Part shown: positions 14,221-21,713 of the stretch, piece by piece
Numbering within the stretch: position 1 is the stretch's first letter
Layout: each line of letters opens with the position of its first letter
Source of the DNA: a bacterium
Lineage (GTDB): Bacteria > Acidobacteriota > HRBIN11 > JAKEFK01
Direction of reading: 5' to 3'
DNA length: 32,601 nucleotides
Assembly: GCA_022616075.1 (NCBI GenBank)
Contig: JAKEFK010000323.1
Location: 1 to 32,601 of the forward strand
Notes under the pieces: generated by a model
Databases searched by the model: none
Seen by the model: the letters and a program-made list of their open reading frames with translations, nothing else
What the model was told of the DNA's origin: nothing
Program-made: the position numbers and the translations under genes

Positions 14221-15277
14221 TTCCGCACAACTCCTCTAAAAGCAATTGATTTTCCTCGGGCAGCCCGAGCGTGATGCGGATTGCGTCCGTCATGTGGTAC
14301 AGCTGGAGGGGAGCAACGAGAATTCCTTTTTGCAAAAGTTTTTCGCACACAGACGGGGGATCCGCGGCATTTAACAAAATAAAATTCGTTTCTGACGGAA
14401 TGAACCGGTAGCCTCGGGACAAGAATTCGTTTAGTACGTAATCACGCTGTTGGCGGTTCTTTTCAACACAGCTTGCGACGTGTTCCTGATCGTCCAGGGC
14501 GGCCATGGCAGCGATCTGGCCCATCAGATTCACACCATAAGGCAGCGATACCTTACTCAGATGTGACGTAACTTCCGGCGAACATACCGCATAACCAATG
14601 CGCAGGCCGGCCAGTCCATATACTTTGGAAAATGTTCGCAGCACAATCACGTTTTCAGGAAGTGAGGGGAGGTCCACTTGCTCGCCGGCGTATTCGCGGT
14701 AAGCTTCATCCAGAACTACTAATACATTCGAAGGAACGCGGGAAATAAAATCGTGAAGATACGCGGCGTTATGGGTGGTTCCGGTAGGATTATTGGGATT
14801 GGCGATAAATATCAAGCGGGTATTCGAATCGATGGCATCCAGAATTCCTTGAAGATCATACATCCACTGTTTTAACCGGACCGTCTCGCAAATAGCACCG
14901 ATTGAGTGAACCGCCATCCGGTAGACAGGGAACGTCTCGCGTGCGGTCAGGCATTTTTCGTTCCGCTGCAAAAATGTTTTTGCAATCATCTCCACAAGCT
15001 CCGTAGAACCGTTCCCAAGGACAATCTGATCGGGATTCACGTTGCTTCTTAAGGCCAGTTTTTCTTTCAAGCCTCCGCCGTACACATCTGGATAGCAATG
15101 TATTTTCCGGGACGCCTTTTCTACTGCGGCAATCGCGTGGGGCGAAGCTCCATAACAATTCTCATTGGAAGCCATTCTTATCAGCCGCTTTAAGCTGTAT
15201 TTGTGAAGAAGTTCTTTTTCATTAACCGAAGGGAATAGTGAAAGAGAGTGCACGCCGGGAGAAACTGAAAATCGCAT
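14207..15277 (-). CDS. HisC-type PLP-dependent aminotransferase
   Basis: A 356-residue fold-type I aminotransferase resembling histidinol-phosphate aminotransferase, which transaminates imidazole-acetol phosphate with glutamate; relatives act on aromatic amino acids. Class landmarks are 'IRMASNENCYGASP' at the N-terminus, 'LGNGSTELVEMI', 'IFIANPNNPTGT' with the PLP-contacting Asn, 'VVLDEAYREY' with Asp190, and 'RTFSKVYGLAGLRIGY' with the PLP lysine Lys218. The ATG at 15277 overlaps the stop of the upstream pseudouridine synthase gene as TGATG, so it is translationally coupled and the TTG at 15280 is not needed. No other his gene is nearby, so an aromatic or general role is possible. Confidence 0.87.
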   Translation of the reverse strand: MRFSVSPGVHSLSLFPSVNEKELLHKYSLKRLIRMASNENCYGASPHAIAAVEKASRKIHCYPDVYGGGLKEKLALRSNVNPDQIVLGNGSTELVEMIAKTFLQRNEKCLTARETFPVYRMAVHSIGAICETVRLKQWMYDLQGILDAIDSNTRLIFIANPNNPTGTTHNAAYLHDFISRVPSNVLVVLDEAYREYAGEQVDLPSLPENVIVLRTFSKVYGLAGLRIGYAVCSPEVTSHLSKVSLPYGVNLMGQIAAMAALDDQEHVASCVEKNRQQRDYVLNEFLSRGYRFIPSETNFILLNAADPPSVCEKLLQKGILVAPLQLYHMTDAIRITLGLPEENQLLLEELCGINLG

Positions 15278-15996
15278 CAATGAGTTTTTGTAGAAAGGAA
15301 AGTCTTAATTTCTTGTGGAGTCAGATGGCGGTACTGGCCCGGTTTCAGTTTTGTATCCCGTAAGAATCCGATGGCAACGCGTCGTAGTTTCAAAACCGGA
15401 TGACCAATTGCTCCGCACATTTTTCGAATTTGATTTTGTCTTCCTTCCCGGATCGCAATTTCCAGCCATGCATTTTTGCGCGTTTCCAGCACGTCCACTC
15501 TTGCTCGAAGCGTTTTTCGCCCTTCGATCACAACTCCCTTTCTCAGTTTGTCGAGTTTGTCCGGAGAAGGAATCCCTTTCACTTTTACCCAGTAAACTTT
15601 TTCGATTGCTTTGGAAGGGTGCTGAATGCTTTGCGCCAGGTCGCCGTAGTTTGTAAGTATCAGTAAACCTTCGGTGTGATAGTCCAGACGGCCTACCGGA
15701 TACAACCGGATTGGAATACTATCCACGAGCTGCACGACGGTCGGACGCCCTTCCGGATCCTTCATAGATGTGATGTAGCCGTCCGGTTTGTAAAGAAGAA
15801 TTGCAATGCGAGGTTGTTTCGGTTCGATACGTTTGCCGTCGACTTCCACGCGATCCTTATCCGGATCCGCTTTCGTACCAAGCTGACGCACGATCTGTCC
15901 ATTGACCTTCACACGCCCGGCAAGGATCAACTCTTCGGCCTTTCTCCGCGAAGTGACGTTCGCCTGTGAAATGATTTTTTGTAGTCGAATAAGCAT
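15277..15996 (-). CDS. RluB/RsuA-family 23S/16S rRNA pseudouridine synthase
   Basis: Isomerises a uridine in rRNA to pseudouridine. The 239-residue protein has an N-terminal S4 RNA-binding domain ('RLQKIISQANVTSRRKAEELILAGRVKVNG') and a catalytic domain. 'YPVGRLDYHTEGLLILTN' carries the catalytic Asp, and 'IREGRQNQIRKMCGAIGHPVLKLRRVAIG' is the family's C-terminal signature. It is close in length to RluB cores without the long tail. The ATG at 15996 abuts the end of a dispersed inverted repeat; a TTG 6 nt upstream is a weaker choice. It follows scpB on the same strand, a common bacterial neighbourhood, and is coupled to the aminotransferase gene downstream. Confidence 0.9.
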   Translation of the reverse strand: MLIRLQKIISQANVTSRRKAEELILAGRVKVNGQIVRQLGTKADPDKDRVEVDGKRIEPKQPRIAILLYKPDGYITSMKDPEGRPTVVQLVDSIPIRLYPVGRLDYHTEGLLILTNYGDLAQSIQHPSKAIEKVYWVKVKGIPSPDKLDKLRKGVVIEGRKTLRARVDVLETRKNAWLEIAIREGRQNQIRKMCGAIGHPVLKLRRVAIGFLRDTKLKPGQYRHLTPQEIKTFLSTKTH

Positions 15997-16058
15997 AAAC
16001 AAAGTAGCGCGAGCGTCTCGCCGGCGGAGATGCGCAGACGGGACGTCCGCGCTACTCT
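15996..16058. repeat. AAGTAGCGCGGGCG-type inverted repeat, copy 4
   Basis: TAAACAAAGTAGCGCGAGCG and GACGTCCGCGCTACTCTTG flank a variable centre with GTCTCGCC and GGGACG arms. It fills the gap between scpB and the RluB-type gene. The scpB stop codon (TAG, 16054-16052) lies within it, and the RluB-type start codon touches its other end. Confidence 0.85.
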
Positions 16059-16645
16059 TGTTCCATATCCATTTCGGTTGTTCCGGTGGATTGGAAAATT
16101 TCGGGAGAAACCTTCTCGCCGATCAGCTCTTCAAATTCGGACAATTGAGGCATTTCCGAAAGATCCTTCAACCCGAAATGGACCAGAAATTCCCGCGTGG
16201 TTCCGTATAGAAACGGCCGCCCAACCACGCGTTTCCGTCCTAACACCTTAATAAAATTGCATTCCAATAACGTCTTGAGCGCGCCTGCCGCATTGCAAGA
16301 ACGAATTTCACTGATTTCGGGCAGCGTGATCGGCTGTTTGTAAGCAACAATCGCAAGTGATTCCAAAGCAGATTTCGATAACCGGATCATGAATGGCCTG
16401 GAAAACAATTTCTGAATCTGTTCATGCCATTTCGGATTACTGTAAATTTGATATCCACCTGCTACTTCCCGAAGCACCATACCCGAATCGCGCGCCTCAT
16501 ACTCCGTCCTTAATTCATCCAGAACCTGCGCTATCGCGTATTTATTTATATCGGGAACAACCGATGAAAAGTGATCCAGCGTCAGTGGTTCCGTTGCTGT
16601 AAACAATAATGCCTCTAAGAGGGACTTGATTTCACTGTTTTCCAT
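16052..16645 (-). CDS. scpB: Segregation and condensation protein ScpB
   Basis: Kleisin-associated subunit of the SMC-ScpAB condensin that organises and segregates chromosomes. The 197-residue protein consists of two winged-helix domains with the family landmarks 'LLEALLFTATEPLT', 'RPFMIRLSKSALESLAIVAYKQPITLPEISEIRSCNAAGALKTLLE', 'IKVLGRKRVVGRPFLYGTTREFLVHFGL' and 'DLSEMPQLSEFEEL'. The start at 16645 is chosen because the in-frame extension up to 16789 only reads through a dispersed repeat. No Shine-Dalgarno is present; TAAAAT lies 7 nt before the ATG. No scpA lies next to it, so the usual scpA-scpB pair is split or elsewhere. Confidence 0.92.
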   Translation of the reverse strand: MENSEIKSLLEALLFTATEPLTLDHFSSVVPDINKYAIAQVLDELRTEYEARDSGMVLREVAGGYQIYSNPKWHEQIQKLFSRPFMIRLSKSALESLAIVAYKQPITLPEISEIRSCNAAGALKTLLECNFIKVLGRKRVVGRPFLYGTTREFLVHFGLKDLSEMPQLSEFEELIGEKVSPEIFQSTGTTEMDMEQE

Positions 16646-16652
16646 AGTTTTT

Positions 16653-16658
16653 ATTTTA
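16653..16658 (-). promoter_or_regulatory. TAAAAT -10-like hexamer before scpB
   Basis: The minus strand reads TAAAAT, 7 nt, then the scpB ATG. The hexamer falls at the end of a GCAGAGAACGC-type repeat (CGCGGTAAAAT), so the repeat edge may supply the promoter. Confidence 0.35.
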
Positions 16659-16738
16659 CCGCGGAGAACGCCGAGGACGCAGAGAGAACCAAAAGTTTCT
16701 ACCTTTTTCTCCGTGCTCTCTGCGTTCTCTGCGGTGAG
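16656..16738. repeat. GCAGAGAACGC-type dispersed inverted repeat, copy 2
   Basis: TTTTACCGCGGAGAACGCCG at the left and CTCTGCGTTCTCTGCGGTGA at the right pair as long imperfect arms. It lies between the divergent scpB and SirB1-type genes and is translatable in frame with scpB, which makes a misleading longer open frame. Confidence 0.85.
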
Positions 16739-16814
16739 ATTATAACGCGTCATTGTAGCAAAGGGATCTACTTCAGTGCAATGCCGCAAAAACTACGCTA
16801 TATTTGGTAACAGA

Positions 16815-17639
16815 ATGGATAGCAAAGGATATTTCCAGAAATTGGCCAGGAAGCCGGTGGAACAGATAAATCTTGCGGAGGCGGCGCTTTATATTGCAAG
16901 TGACGAATATCCAAAGATCAATATTCCGTCTTATCTGGAGTTGCTAAAGGAATGGAGCGGCCTTCTCAAAAAAGAATGCGCAAAAAAATCTCGAATTTCC
17001 CGGCTCGATGTGTTGAATGACTTGCTGTTTCAGCGCATGCAGTTTTCAGGAAACATCGATAACTATTACGATCCCAAGAACAGTTTCCTGAATGATGTGA
17101 TTGATTCACGGAAAGGCATTCCCATCAGTTTGTCGGTGATCTATCTGGAGCTTGCATGGAGTCTTGGTCTGGACGCGACGGGAATTGGTTTTCCGGGACA
17201 CTTTCTCGTTCGAGTGAATCATCAGGGAAAACCGATGTACGTGGACGCCTTTTACAAGGGACGAGTCATGACAGCCGAGGACTGCGTGGAGTTCTGGAAA
17301 GACATTTCAGAAGGTGAAATGGATTTTCAACAGAGTTTCCTTTCTTCCATGAACAAGCATCAGATTCTGATCCGGATGCTGCGAAATCTAAAAGGAATTT
17401 ATTTGGAGCAAAAAAGTTATAAGAAACTGATTCGCGTGATGGACAAACTCGTTGTTCTTAACCCCCATGTGGCTGAAGAAGTTCGCGATCGCGGCATTAT
17501 CTATTATCAGATTCAGGCCTATCGTCTGGCGTTAGAGGATTTTCAGGGATACCTTTCTGCTGCTCCGGAAGCAGACGATGCCAGCGTTATCCACCAGTAC
17601 GTAGAGGTTCTCCGGGAGTACTCCGCACACTTAAATTGA
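16815..17639 (+). CDS. SirB1-family protein (transglutaminase-like core plus TPR)
   Basis: A 274-residue cytoplasmic protein with the family's core 'NSFLNDVIDSRKGIPISLSVIYLELAWSLGLDATGIGFPGHFLVR' at about residues 90-135. A C-terminal TPR-like region follows ('LKGIYLEQKSYKKLIRVMDKLVVLNPHVAEEVRDRGIIYYQIQAYRLALEDFQGYL'). No transglutaminase catalytic Cys is evident at 'GIPISLS', which is usual for this family. Its function is not established. The start at 16815 is preferred because the 13-residue upstream extension is not family-like. A TATATT lies 10 nt before it and there is no Shine-Dalgarno. A DUF1285-like gene follows 32 nt downstream, probably in the same operon. Confidence 0.82.
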   Translation: MDSKGYFQKLARKPVEQINLAEAALYIASDEYPKINIPSYLELLKEWSGLLKKECAKKSRISRLDVLNDLLFQRMQFSGNIDNYYDPKNSFLNDVIDSRKGIPISLSVIYLELAWSLGLDATGIGFPGHFLVRVNHQGKPMYVDAFYKGRVMTAEDCVEFWKDISEGEMDFQQSFLSSMNKHQILIRMLRNLKGIYLEQKSYKKLIRVMDKLVVLNPHVAEEVRDRGIIYYQIQAYRLALEDFQGYLSAAPEADDASVIHQYVEVLREYSAHLN

Positions 17640-17671
17640 CACTCTCGTGAGCCGTTCTTAACTTTTTAGTT

Positions 17672-18139
17672 GTGGACCGAAATTACCATTACTTTCTAGA
17701 CAAAGAAGGTCACATCTGGCATGAAGGCACAGAAATAACGGATCCGCATTTTGCATTGACCATCCTCCGCGCCTTGCAAAAGACCCCTGACGGAAAACTA
17801 CTCGCAAAATGCCAGGGTGAAAACTGCTTTTTTGAAGTCGAAGACGTTCCTTACATTATTCAGGATGTCGCTTTTCATAAAGTCAAAACAGGACAGCTTC
17901 ATCAAGTGGATTTGCTGTTCTCCGGCGGTTACATGGAGATTCTGGATCCATCGACTCTTCAAGTTTCCACCAATAACGTTCTTTATTGCCGTGTGCGAAA
18001 AGGCGAATTCCCTGCCCGTTTTACTCGTAATTCCTATTTCAAGCTTGCTCCCTTTTTGGGTGAGGATCCCGTTCAACATCAGTACTATCTCGAAATGAAA
18101 CAGCAACGGTTCCCCATCGCCCAGGCCTCATCCGTTTGA
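17672..18139 (+). CDS. DUF1285-like conserved protein
   Basis: A 155-residue cytoplasmic protein with a GTG start; no in-frame ATG fits. The N-terminal 'YFLDKEGHIWHEGTEITDPHFALTILRALQKTPDGKL' followed by 'FEVEDVPYIIQDV' resembles the DUF1285 pattern (bulky residue-DG-x-W-x-H-x-G, then a 'VEDaP' strand). Later regions are all beta-type. No catalytic motif is evident. It follows the SirB1-type gene on the same strand after 32 nt. I would not assign a molecular function. Confidence 0.65.
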   Translation: MDRNYHYFLDKEGHIWHEGTEITDPHFALTILRALQKTPDGKLLAKCQGENCFFEVEDVPYIIQDVAFHKVKTGQLHQVDLLFSGGYMEILDPSTLQVSTNNVLYCRVRKGEFPARFTRNSYFKLAPFLGEDPVQHQYYLEMKQQRFPIAQASSV

Positions 18140-18162
18140 TATATAATTCTTTTGCATTCATT

Positions 18163-18299
18163 TTCTCCCCCTTATTAAGGTGGAGATTAAGAGGGGGTGT
18201 TTGAACTTTTGGGAACGAATAAGAGTCTCAAGATGAAACAATCGCATCGGAAATTGAATCCAACCTCCCCCTTCCCCCTCCTTCATAAGGAGGGGGGAA
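18163..18299. repeat. Two CTCCCCCTT-type inverted repeats upstream of the MerR gene
   Basis: Positions 18163-18199 pair CTCCCCCTTATTAAGG with GGAGATTAAGAGGGGG imperfectly. Positions 18274-18296 form a perfect hairpin: CCCCCTCCTT, a 3-nt CAT loop, and AAGGAGGGGG. The two elements fill most of the 176-bp gap between the DUF1285-like and MerR genes. The second may terminate upstream transcription, or in RNA may place a GGAGG-like stretch 19 nt before the MerR ATG in a stem. Confidence 0.6.
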
Positions 18300-18315
18300 C
18301 GCCGTAACCGCAATC

Positions 18316-18675
18316 ATGGAGTTTAAGGTCCCCACCAAACAGACTTTCAAAATCGGCGAAGTTTGCGAGATGATGCAGGTGGAACCCTACGTTTTGAGGT
18401 ACTGGGAAACCGAGTTTGAGGAGCTGCAGCCGGAAAAAAATCCGATGGGGCAGCGGATTTATTGCCCTCGCGATATTGAAGTCATCTACCTGATCAAAAA
18501 GCTTCTTTACGAAGAAGGCTACACAATTATTGGCGCCAGAAAACAGCTCAAAAGGGAGTTGTCAAAAATTGGAGAAGGTTCGCAGTTGAGCACTCAGGAA
18601 ATCGCTGAAGATCTCAGGAAAATCCGCTGGGAATTGAAGGAAATCTTGACATTGCTCAGTCGCGATGTTAAATAG
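18316..18675 (+). CDS. MerR-family transcriptional regulator
   Basis: A 119-residue DNA-binding protein. The MerR winged helix-turn-helix occupies residues about 10-80: 'TFKIGEVCEMMQVEPYVLRYWETEFEELQPEKNPMGQRIYCPRDIEVIYLIKKLLYEEGYTIIGARKQL'. A short helical tail follows. No effector domain or metal-binding cysteine cluster is present beyond single Cys residues, so it belongs to the short effector-less MerR group. From memory, a similar small MerR gene lies just before tRNA-Pro in some deltaproteobacterial genomes, which would make this an old linkage. The regulated genes are unknown. Confidence 0.88.
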   Translation: MEFKVPTKQTFKIGEVCEMMQVEPYVLRYWETEFEELQPEKNPMGQRIYCPRDIEVIYLIKKLLYEEGYTIIGARKQLKRELSKIGEGSQLSTQEIAEDLRKIRWELKEILTLLSRDVK

Positions 18676-18677
18676 TT

Positions 18678-18766
18678 AATTCACCGCAGAGTACGCCGAG
18701 AGCGCGGAGATGGAAGGATTTTTTTTGTTTATCTCGGCGTTCTCTGCGACCTCTGCGGTGAAATTC
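18678..18766. repeat. GCAGAGAACGC-type dispersed inverted repeat, copy 3
   Basis: AATTCACCGCAGAGTACGCC and GACCTCTGCGGTGAAATT are complementary ends around a T-rich centre. It begins 3 nt after the MerR stop codon and ends 5 nt before the first tRNA-Pro. Confidence 0.88.
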
Positions 18767-18771
18767 TGATT

Positions 18772-18845
18772 CGGGACGTAGCGCAGCCTGGTAGCGCACA
18801 CGCTTGGGGTGCGTGTGGTCGGAGGTTCAAATCCTCTCGTCCCGA
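18772..18845 (+). tRNA. tRNA-Pro (anticodon GGG)
   Basis: A 74-nt cloverleaf: acceptor CGGGACG/CGTCCCG with C1-G72 and discriminator A73; D-stem GCGC/GCGC; anticodon stem CACGC/GCGTG with loop TTGGGGT, anticodon GGG; T-stem GGAGG/CCTCT with loop TTCAAAT. The C1-G72 pair and A73 are typical of bacterial tRNA-Pro. CCA is not encoded. Confidence 0.96.
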
Positions 18846-18961
<116 letters not shown>

Positions 18962-19003
18962 TTAAAAGCGTCGACGCGTTGCGTGTCGATTCATCTACGC
19001 GTC
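18962..19003. repeat. GTCGATGCGTCTGCGC-type repeat after the second tRNA-Pro
   Basis: GCGTCGACGCGTTGCGTGTC and a following ATTCATCTACGCGTC match the spacer after the first tRNA, so the tRNA plus repeat forms a two-copy unit with a 116-bp start-to-start period. The element runs up to the acylphosphatase ATG. Confidence 0.7.
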
Positions 19004-19279
19004 ATGGTTGCACGAAGATACTTCATCTCTGGTGATGTTCAGGGGGTTGGATTCCGGTATTTTGTGTTAAGACAAGCCCAGAGACTGCCTCAGATAAAAG
19101 GATTCGTGCGAAACCTTTATGACGGAAGAGTCGAAGTTTATGCCGAAGGCGAAGAGCAGCAACTAAAAGAACTGGAATCAGTATTACGAAATGGACCGCG
19201 TGGTTCCACAGTCGATCGCATCGAGATGCATGAAGAGACCCCCGCGGGGCAATACAAGGATTTCAGAATCACTTTTTGA
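19004..19279 (+). CDS. acyP: Acylphosphatase
   Basis: Small cytoplasmic enzyme hydrolysing carboxyl-phosphate bonds such as acetyl or carbamoyl phosphate. The 91-residue length is normal. The signature '[13 protein letters not shown]' contains the catalytic Arg, and '[17 protein letters not shown]' contains the catalytic Asn. The ATG at 19004 is favoured over one at 18983 because the family begins a few residues before the first strand; the upstream bases are repeat sequence. No Shine-Dalgarno is visible, so it may be translated from the tRNA-Pro read-through transcript. The apt gene follows 21 nt downstream. Confidence 0.93.
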   Translation: MVARRYFISGDVQGVGFRYFVLRQAQRLPQIKGFVRNLYDGRVEVYAEGEEQQLKELESVLRNGPRGSTVDRIEMHEETPAGQYKDFRITF

Positions 19280-19300
19280 GCGAGTTAGCGAGGTAACTCA

Positions 19301-19813
19301 ATGAATTTAAGAGAGTGCATCAGGGATGTCCCTGACTTTCCAAAACCGGGAATCCTGTTCAAAGACATTACTACTTTATTAAAAGATAGGGCGGCATTCA
19401 AACATGTCATCGATACTCTAGCAGAACATTACAGCAAACAAACCGTTGATCAGATTGTAGGGATTGAGTCGCGTGGATTCATTTTTGGCTCAGCGTTGGC
19501 TTACCAGCTTGGGACCGGTTTTGTGCCGGTCCGAAAACCGAACAAATTGCCCGCCGTGAAACAACGAATGGAGTATTCGCTCGAATACGGAACCGATTGC
19601 GTAGAGATCCATTCCGATGCGCTGGAACCGGGACAAAGCGCGCTCATCATCGATGATTTACTTGCCACTGGCGGAACAGCCGCAGCAACAGCTGCGCTTA
19701 TTGAAAAACTGGGCGCGCGCGTAGCGGGTCTGGGTTTCCTTATTGAACTTTCCTTTCTGAATGGCAGAGACCGGCTGTCCGGCTACGAGATTCACTCACT
19801 GATCCAGTACTGA
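19301..19813 (+). CDS. apt: Adenine phosphoribosyltransferase
   Basis: Purine salvage enzyme converting adenine and PRPP to AMP and pyrophosphate in the cytoplasm. The 170-residue length is typical. Family features are 'IRDVPDFPKPGILFKDITTLL', 'IVGIESRGFIFGSALAYQLG', 'PVRKPNKLP' and the PRPP-binding loop 'ALIIDDLLATGGTAAATAALI'. GAGGT lies 6 nt before the ATG. It is 21 nt downstream of acyP and converges on the NTF2-like gene with only 3 bp between stop codons. Confidence 0.96.
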   Translation: MNLRECIRDVPDFPKPGILFKDITTLLKDRAAFKHVIDTLAEHYSKQTVDQIVGIESRGFIFGSALAYQLGTGFVPVRKPNKLPAVKQRMEYSLEYGTDCVEIHSDALEPGQSALIIDDLLATGGTAAATAALIEKLGARVAGLGFLIELSFLNGRDRLSGYEIHSLIQY

Positions 19814-19816
19814 TTT

Positions 19817-20344
19817 CTAACCGTTATGCGGCGGCAAATATTTTTCTGGAATCGGTAAATCCGGCGCTTCGTGTCGCCAGATCACATGGACAATCCACCA
19901 TCTTGTTCCATCGTGAAACAGCTGAAAGCTGTTGATTCCCCGCATAAACGGTTCAGCATCCTCCAGATTTCTACGAGATTCATACGTGCTGAACACATGA
20001 GCGATGGATCCAAACTGCTCGACGACTCTGTGAATTTCGCTTTCGAAAAAACCATTTTTAACCAGCCAATCATTCATTTGCAAAATGAAGCCATCGGTTT
20101 CCATCATTTTGTAACCGATACGGCCATCTCCCAAGGGGCCTGTCCGGATGGAGTGCGCACCCGGCAAAAAGAGCGTACGCATTCTTTTCCAATCGCGAGG
20201 TTGGCCCGCTGGACCTGAAATCGTTTCGTACGAAGCGCGAATAATCGCCTCAATCGAAGCGACATCCTCCGGATTTGATGAGGATGTTTTTTTCGAATCA
20301 GGACTTTCGCCATAATAATCAGACGGTAATTTGCTTTCTGACAT
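19817..20344 (-). CDS. NTF2/SnoaL-like protein
   Basis: A 175-residue cytoplasmic protein whose residues about 25-165 show the alpha+beta cone pattern of the SnoaL/DUF4440-type NTF2 superfamily. It has an N-terminal helix 'VASIEAIIRASYETISG', then 'WKRMRTLFLPGAHSI', then beta strands 'AHVFSTYESRR...GINSFQLFHDGTRWWIVHVIWRHE'. The fold hosts both enzymes and binding proteins, so no activity is assigned. The ATG at 20344 (MSESKLPSD) is favoured over 20356 because TATGAT lies 7 nt before it, inside a perfect palindrome. It is divergent from a secreted amidohydrolase with a 38-bp gap, so the two may be co-regulated. Confidence 0.75.
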   Translation of the reverse strand: MSESKLPSDYYGESPDSKKTSSSNPEDVASIEAIIRASYETISGPAGQPRDWKRMRTLFLPGAHSIRTGPLGDGRIGYKMMETDGFILQMNDWLVKNGFFESEIHRVVEQFGSIAHVFSTYESRRNLEDAEPFMRGINSFQLFHDGTRWWIVHVIWRHEAPDLPIPEKYLPPHNG

Positions 20345-20357
20345 ATGATTAATCATA
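20344..20357. promoter_or_regulatory. 14-bp perfect palindrome between divergent starts; contains TATGAT -10
   Basis: TATGATTAATCATA is self-complementary. On the minus strand its first six bases form a -10-like TATGAT 7 nt before the NTF2-like ATG; the amidohydrolase starts 26 bp to the right. It could be an operator for one or both genes. Confidence 0.4.
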
Positions 20358-20382
20358 ACAGTAAATATATAGGGATGTTTCG

Positions 20383-21597
20383 ATGCGAAAGTTTTGGCTG
20401 ACTCTGGGTGTTCTTTTTATGGCAAATTTTGTACGGAGCGAAACCATAGCAGTGCGCTCACATTGGATGATCGATGTGGACACAGGGACGATCGTAGAAA
20501 ATCCTGTTATTTTGATTCAGCAAAACAAAATAACTGAAGTTGGCACAGAAGCTTCAATAAAAATTCCGGAAGGCGCAACCGTGATCGATCTGACGAACAT
20601 GTATTTGCTTCCGGGCTTGATTGACGCACACGTGCACCTCGCATGGGCGCAACAGGGCGCGACCGGTGTTGTGGGTTCGGACAACGCAGAGAAAACTTTG
20701 TTAGCTGGTTTCACAACAGTTCGCAATCCGGGCTCCACAGGCAAGACGGATCTGATTTTGCGCGATGCCATTGAAGAGGGAAAGGCAATTGGTCCGCGAA
20801 TGTTTGTGTCCGGACCTGCCCTCGGAGCAAAAGAGGGTGTTTGCGATCAAGTTTTTGCCGGTGAAGCCGTGGTTCATTCTCCGCAGGATGCGATGCACAT
20901 CATCGTAAACCTGGCAAAACAAAAGGTCAACTTCATCAAATTCTGCGCGGGTGGTCAGGTCATTCCTTCTGATCAGGATATTTCCGCAAAAGAGCTGGAG
21001 GATTCCATTGTTCAAACGATTGTTTTTGAGGCACGCAAACTGGGATTAAAAGTTGCGGCTCACGCTCAAGGACCGGACGCCATCCTGCAAGCAGTTTCCG
21101 CTGGAGTAAACTCGATTGAACATGGTGGAATGATCAATGAAGAAGCCGCCACAGCCATGAAAAAGCACAAAGCTTTTCTTGTCCCGACTCTGTATCGTCT
21201 CGATTGGATATTGGAAAACGCACAGAACACAGGAGCGAAACCGGAGGTCATCGAAAGATTGCAGACCGCGCGAACGAAAGTTCACGACAACATCCGAATG
21301 GCAATTGCCGCCGGTGTACCTATCGCATTTGGAACAGATGCAACCGTCTACCCACACGGATTGAATGCGCGTGAGTTTTCTGTGCTCGTGGAACTCGGAA
21401 TGACACCCCTTCAGGCAATTCAAAGCGCTTCAACTGCAGCCGCCAATCTGCTGGGCTGGGAGGACAAAATCGGACGAATCCGCCCAGGCTGTTTTGCTGA
21501 TCTTATCGCACTTCCATCCAACCCCCTGAAAGATGTAAAAGCCCTTGAAAACGTCCAGTTCGTGATGAAAGAGGGAAAGGTTTATCGCCGTCCTTGA
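20383..21597 (+). CDS. Secreted amidohydrolase-family protein (imidazolonepropionase/prolidase-like)
   Basis: A 404-residue metal-dependent hydrolase of the amidohydrolase superfamily with a signal peptide (MRKFWLTLGVLFMANFVRS). Motifs in order: 'LPGLIDAHVHLAW' with the two His metal ligands near residues 83-85, 'VNFIKFCAGG' with the candidate bridging Lys, 'KVAAHAQG' and 'SIEHGG' with metal-binding His residues, and 'AFGTDATVYPHGLNAREFSVLVELGMTPLQAIQSAS' with the catalytic Asp. Exported relatives include Xaa-Pro dipeptidases and xenobiotic hydrolases, so a peptide or amide substrate is plausible but unproven. AGGGA lies 7 nt before the ATG. A secreted M3-type peptidase gene follows, which would fit extracellular peptide use. 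Confidence 0.87.
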   Translation: MRKFWLTLGVLFMANFVRSETIAVRSHWMIDVDTGTIVENPVILIQQNKITEVGTEASIKIPEGATVIDLTNMYLLPGLIDAHVHLAWAQQGATGVVGSDNAEKTLLAGFTTVRNPGSTGKTDLILRDAIEEGKAIGPRMFVSGPALGAKEGVCDQVFAGEAVVHSPQDAMHIIVNLAKQKVNFIKFCAGGQVIPSDQDISAKELEDSIVQTIVFEARKLGLKVAAHAQGPDAILQAVSAGVNSIEHGGMINEEAATAMKKHKAFLVPTLYRLDWILENAQNTGAKPEVIERLQTARTKVHDNIRMAIAAGVPIAFGTDATVYPHGLNAREFSVLVELGMTPLQAIQSASTAAANLLGWEDKIGRIRPGCFADLIALPSNPLKDVKALENVQFVMKEGKVYRRP

Positions 21598-21603
21598 ATT
21601 TTG

Positions 21604-21677
21604 AAACCGCCAAGTCGCCAAAGTCGCCAAGATAAAGTGAGATTTTTTTACTTGGCGTTCTTGGCGTCATGGCGGTT
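21604..21677. repeat. CCGCCAAG-type inverted repeat (complete copy)
   Basis: AACCGCCAAGTCGCCAAAGT at the left and TTGGCGTCATGGCGGTT at the right form long imperfect arms around a T-run. It fills the gap between the amidohydrolase and M3 peptidase genes. It contains an ATG (21669) in frame with the peptidase that is probably not its start. Confidence 0.85.
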
Positions 21678-21713
21678 AAAAGTCGATACTACGAGCTAAG
21701 AACGGAGGAGAGT

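Noticed and set aside
16646-16789. N-terminal extension of scpB up to 16789
   Set aside because: It only translates a dispersed repeat and lacks family similarity; the ATG at 16645 begins the ScpB fold.
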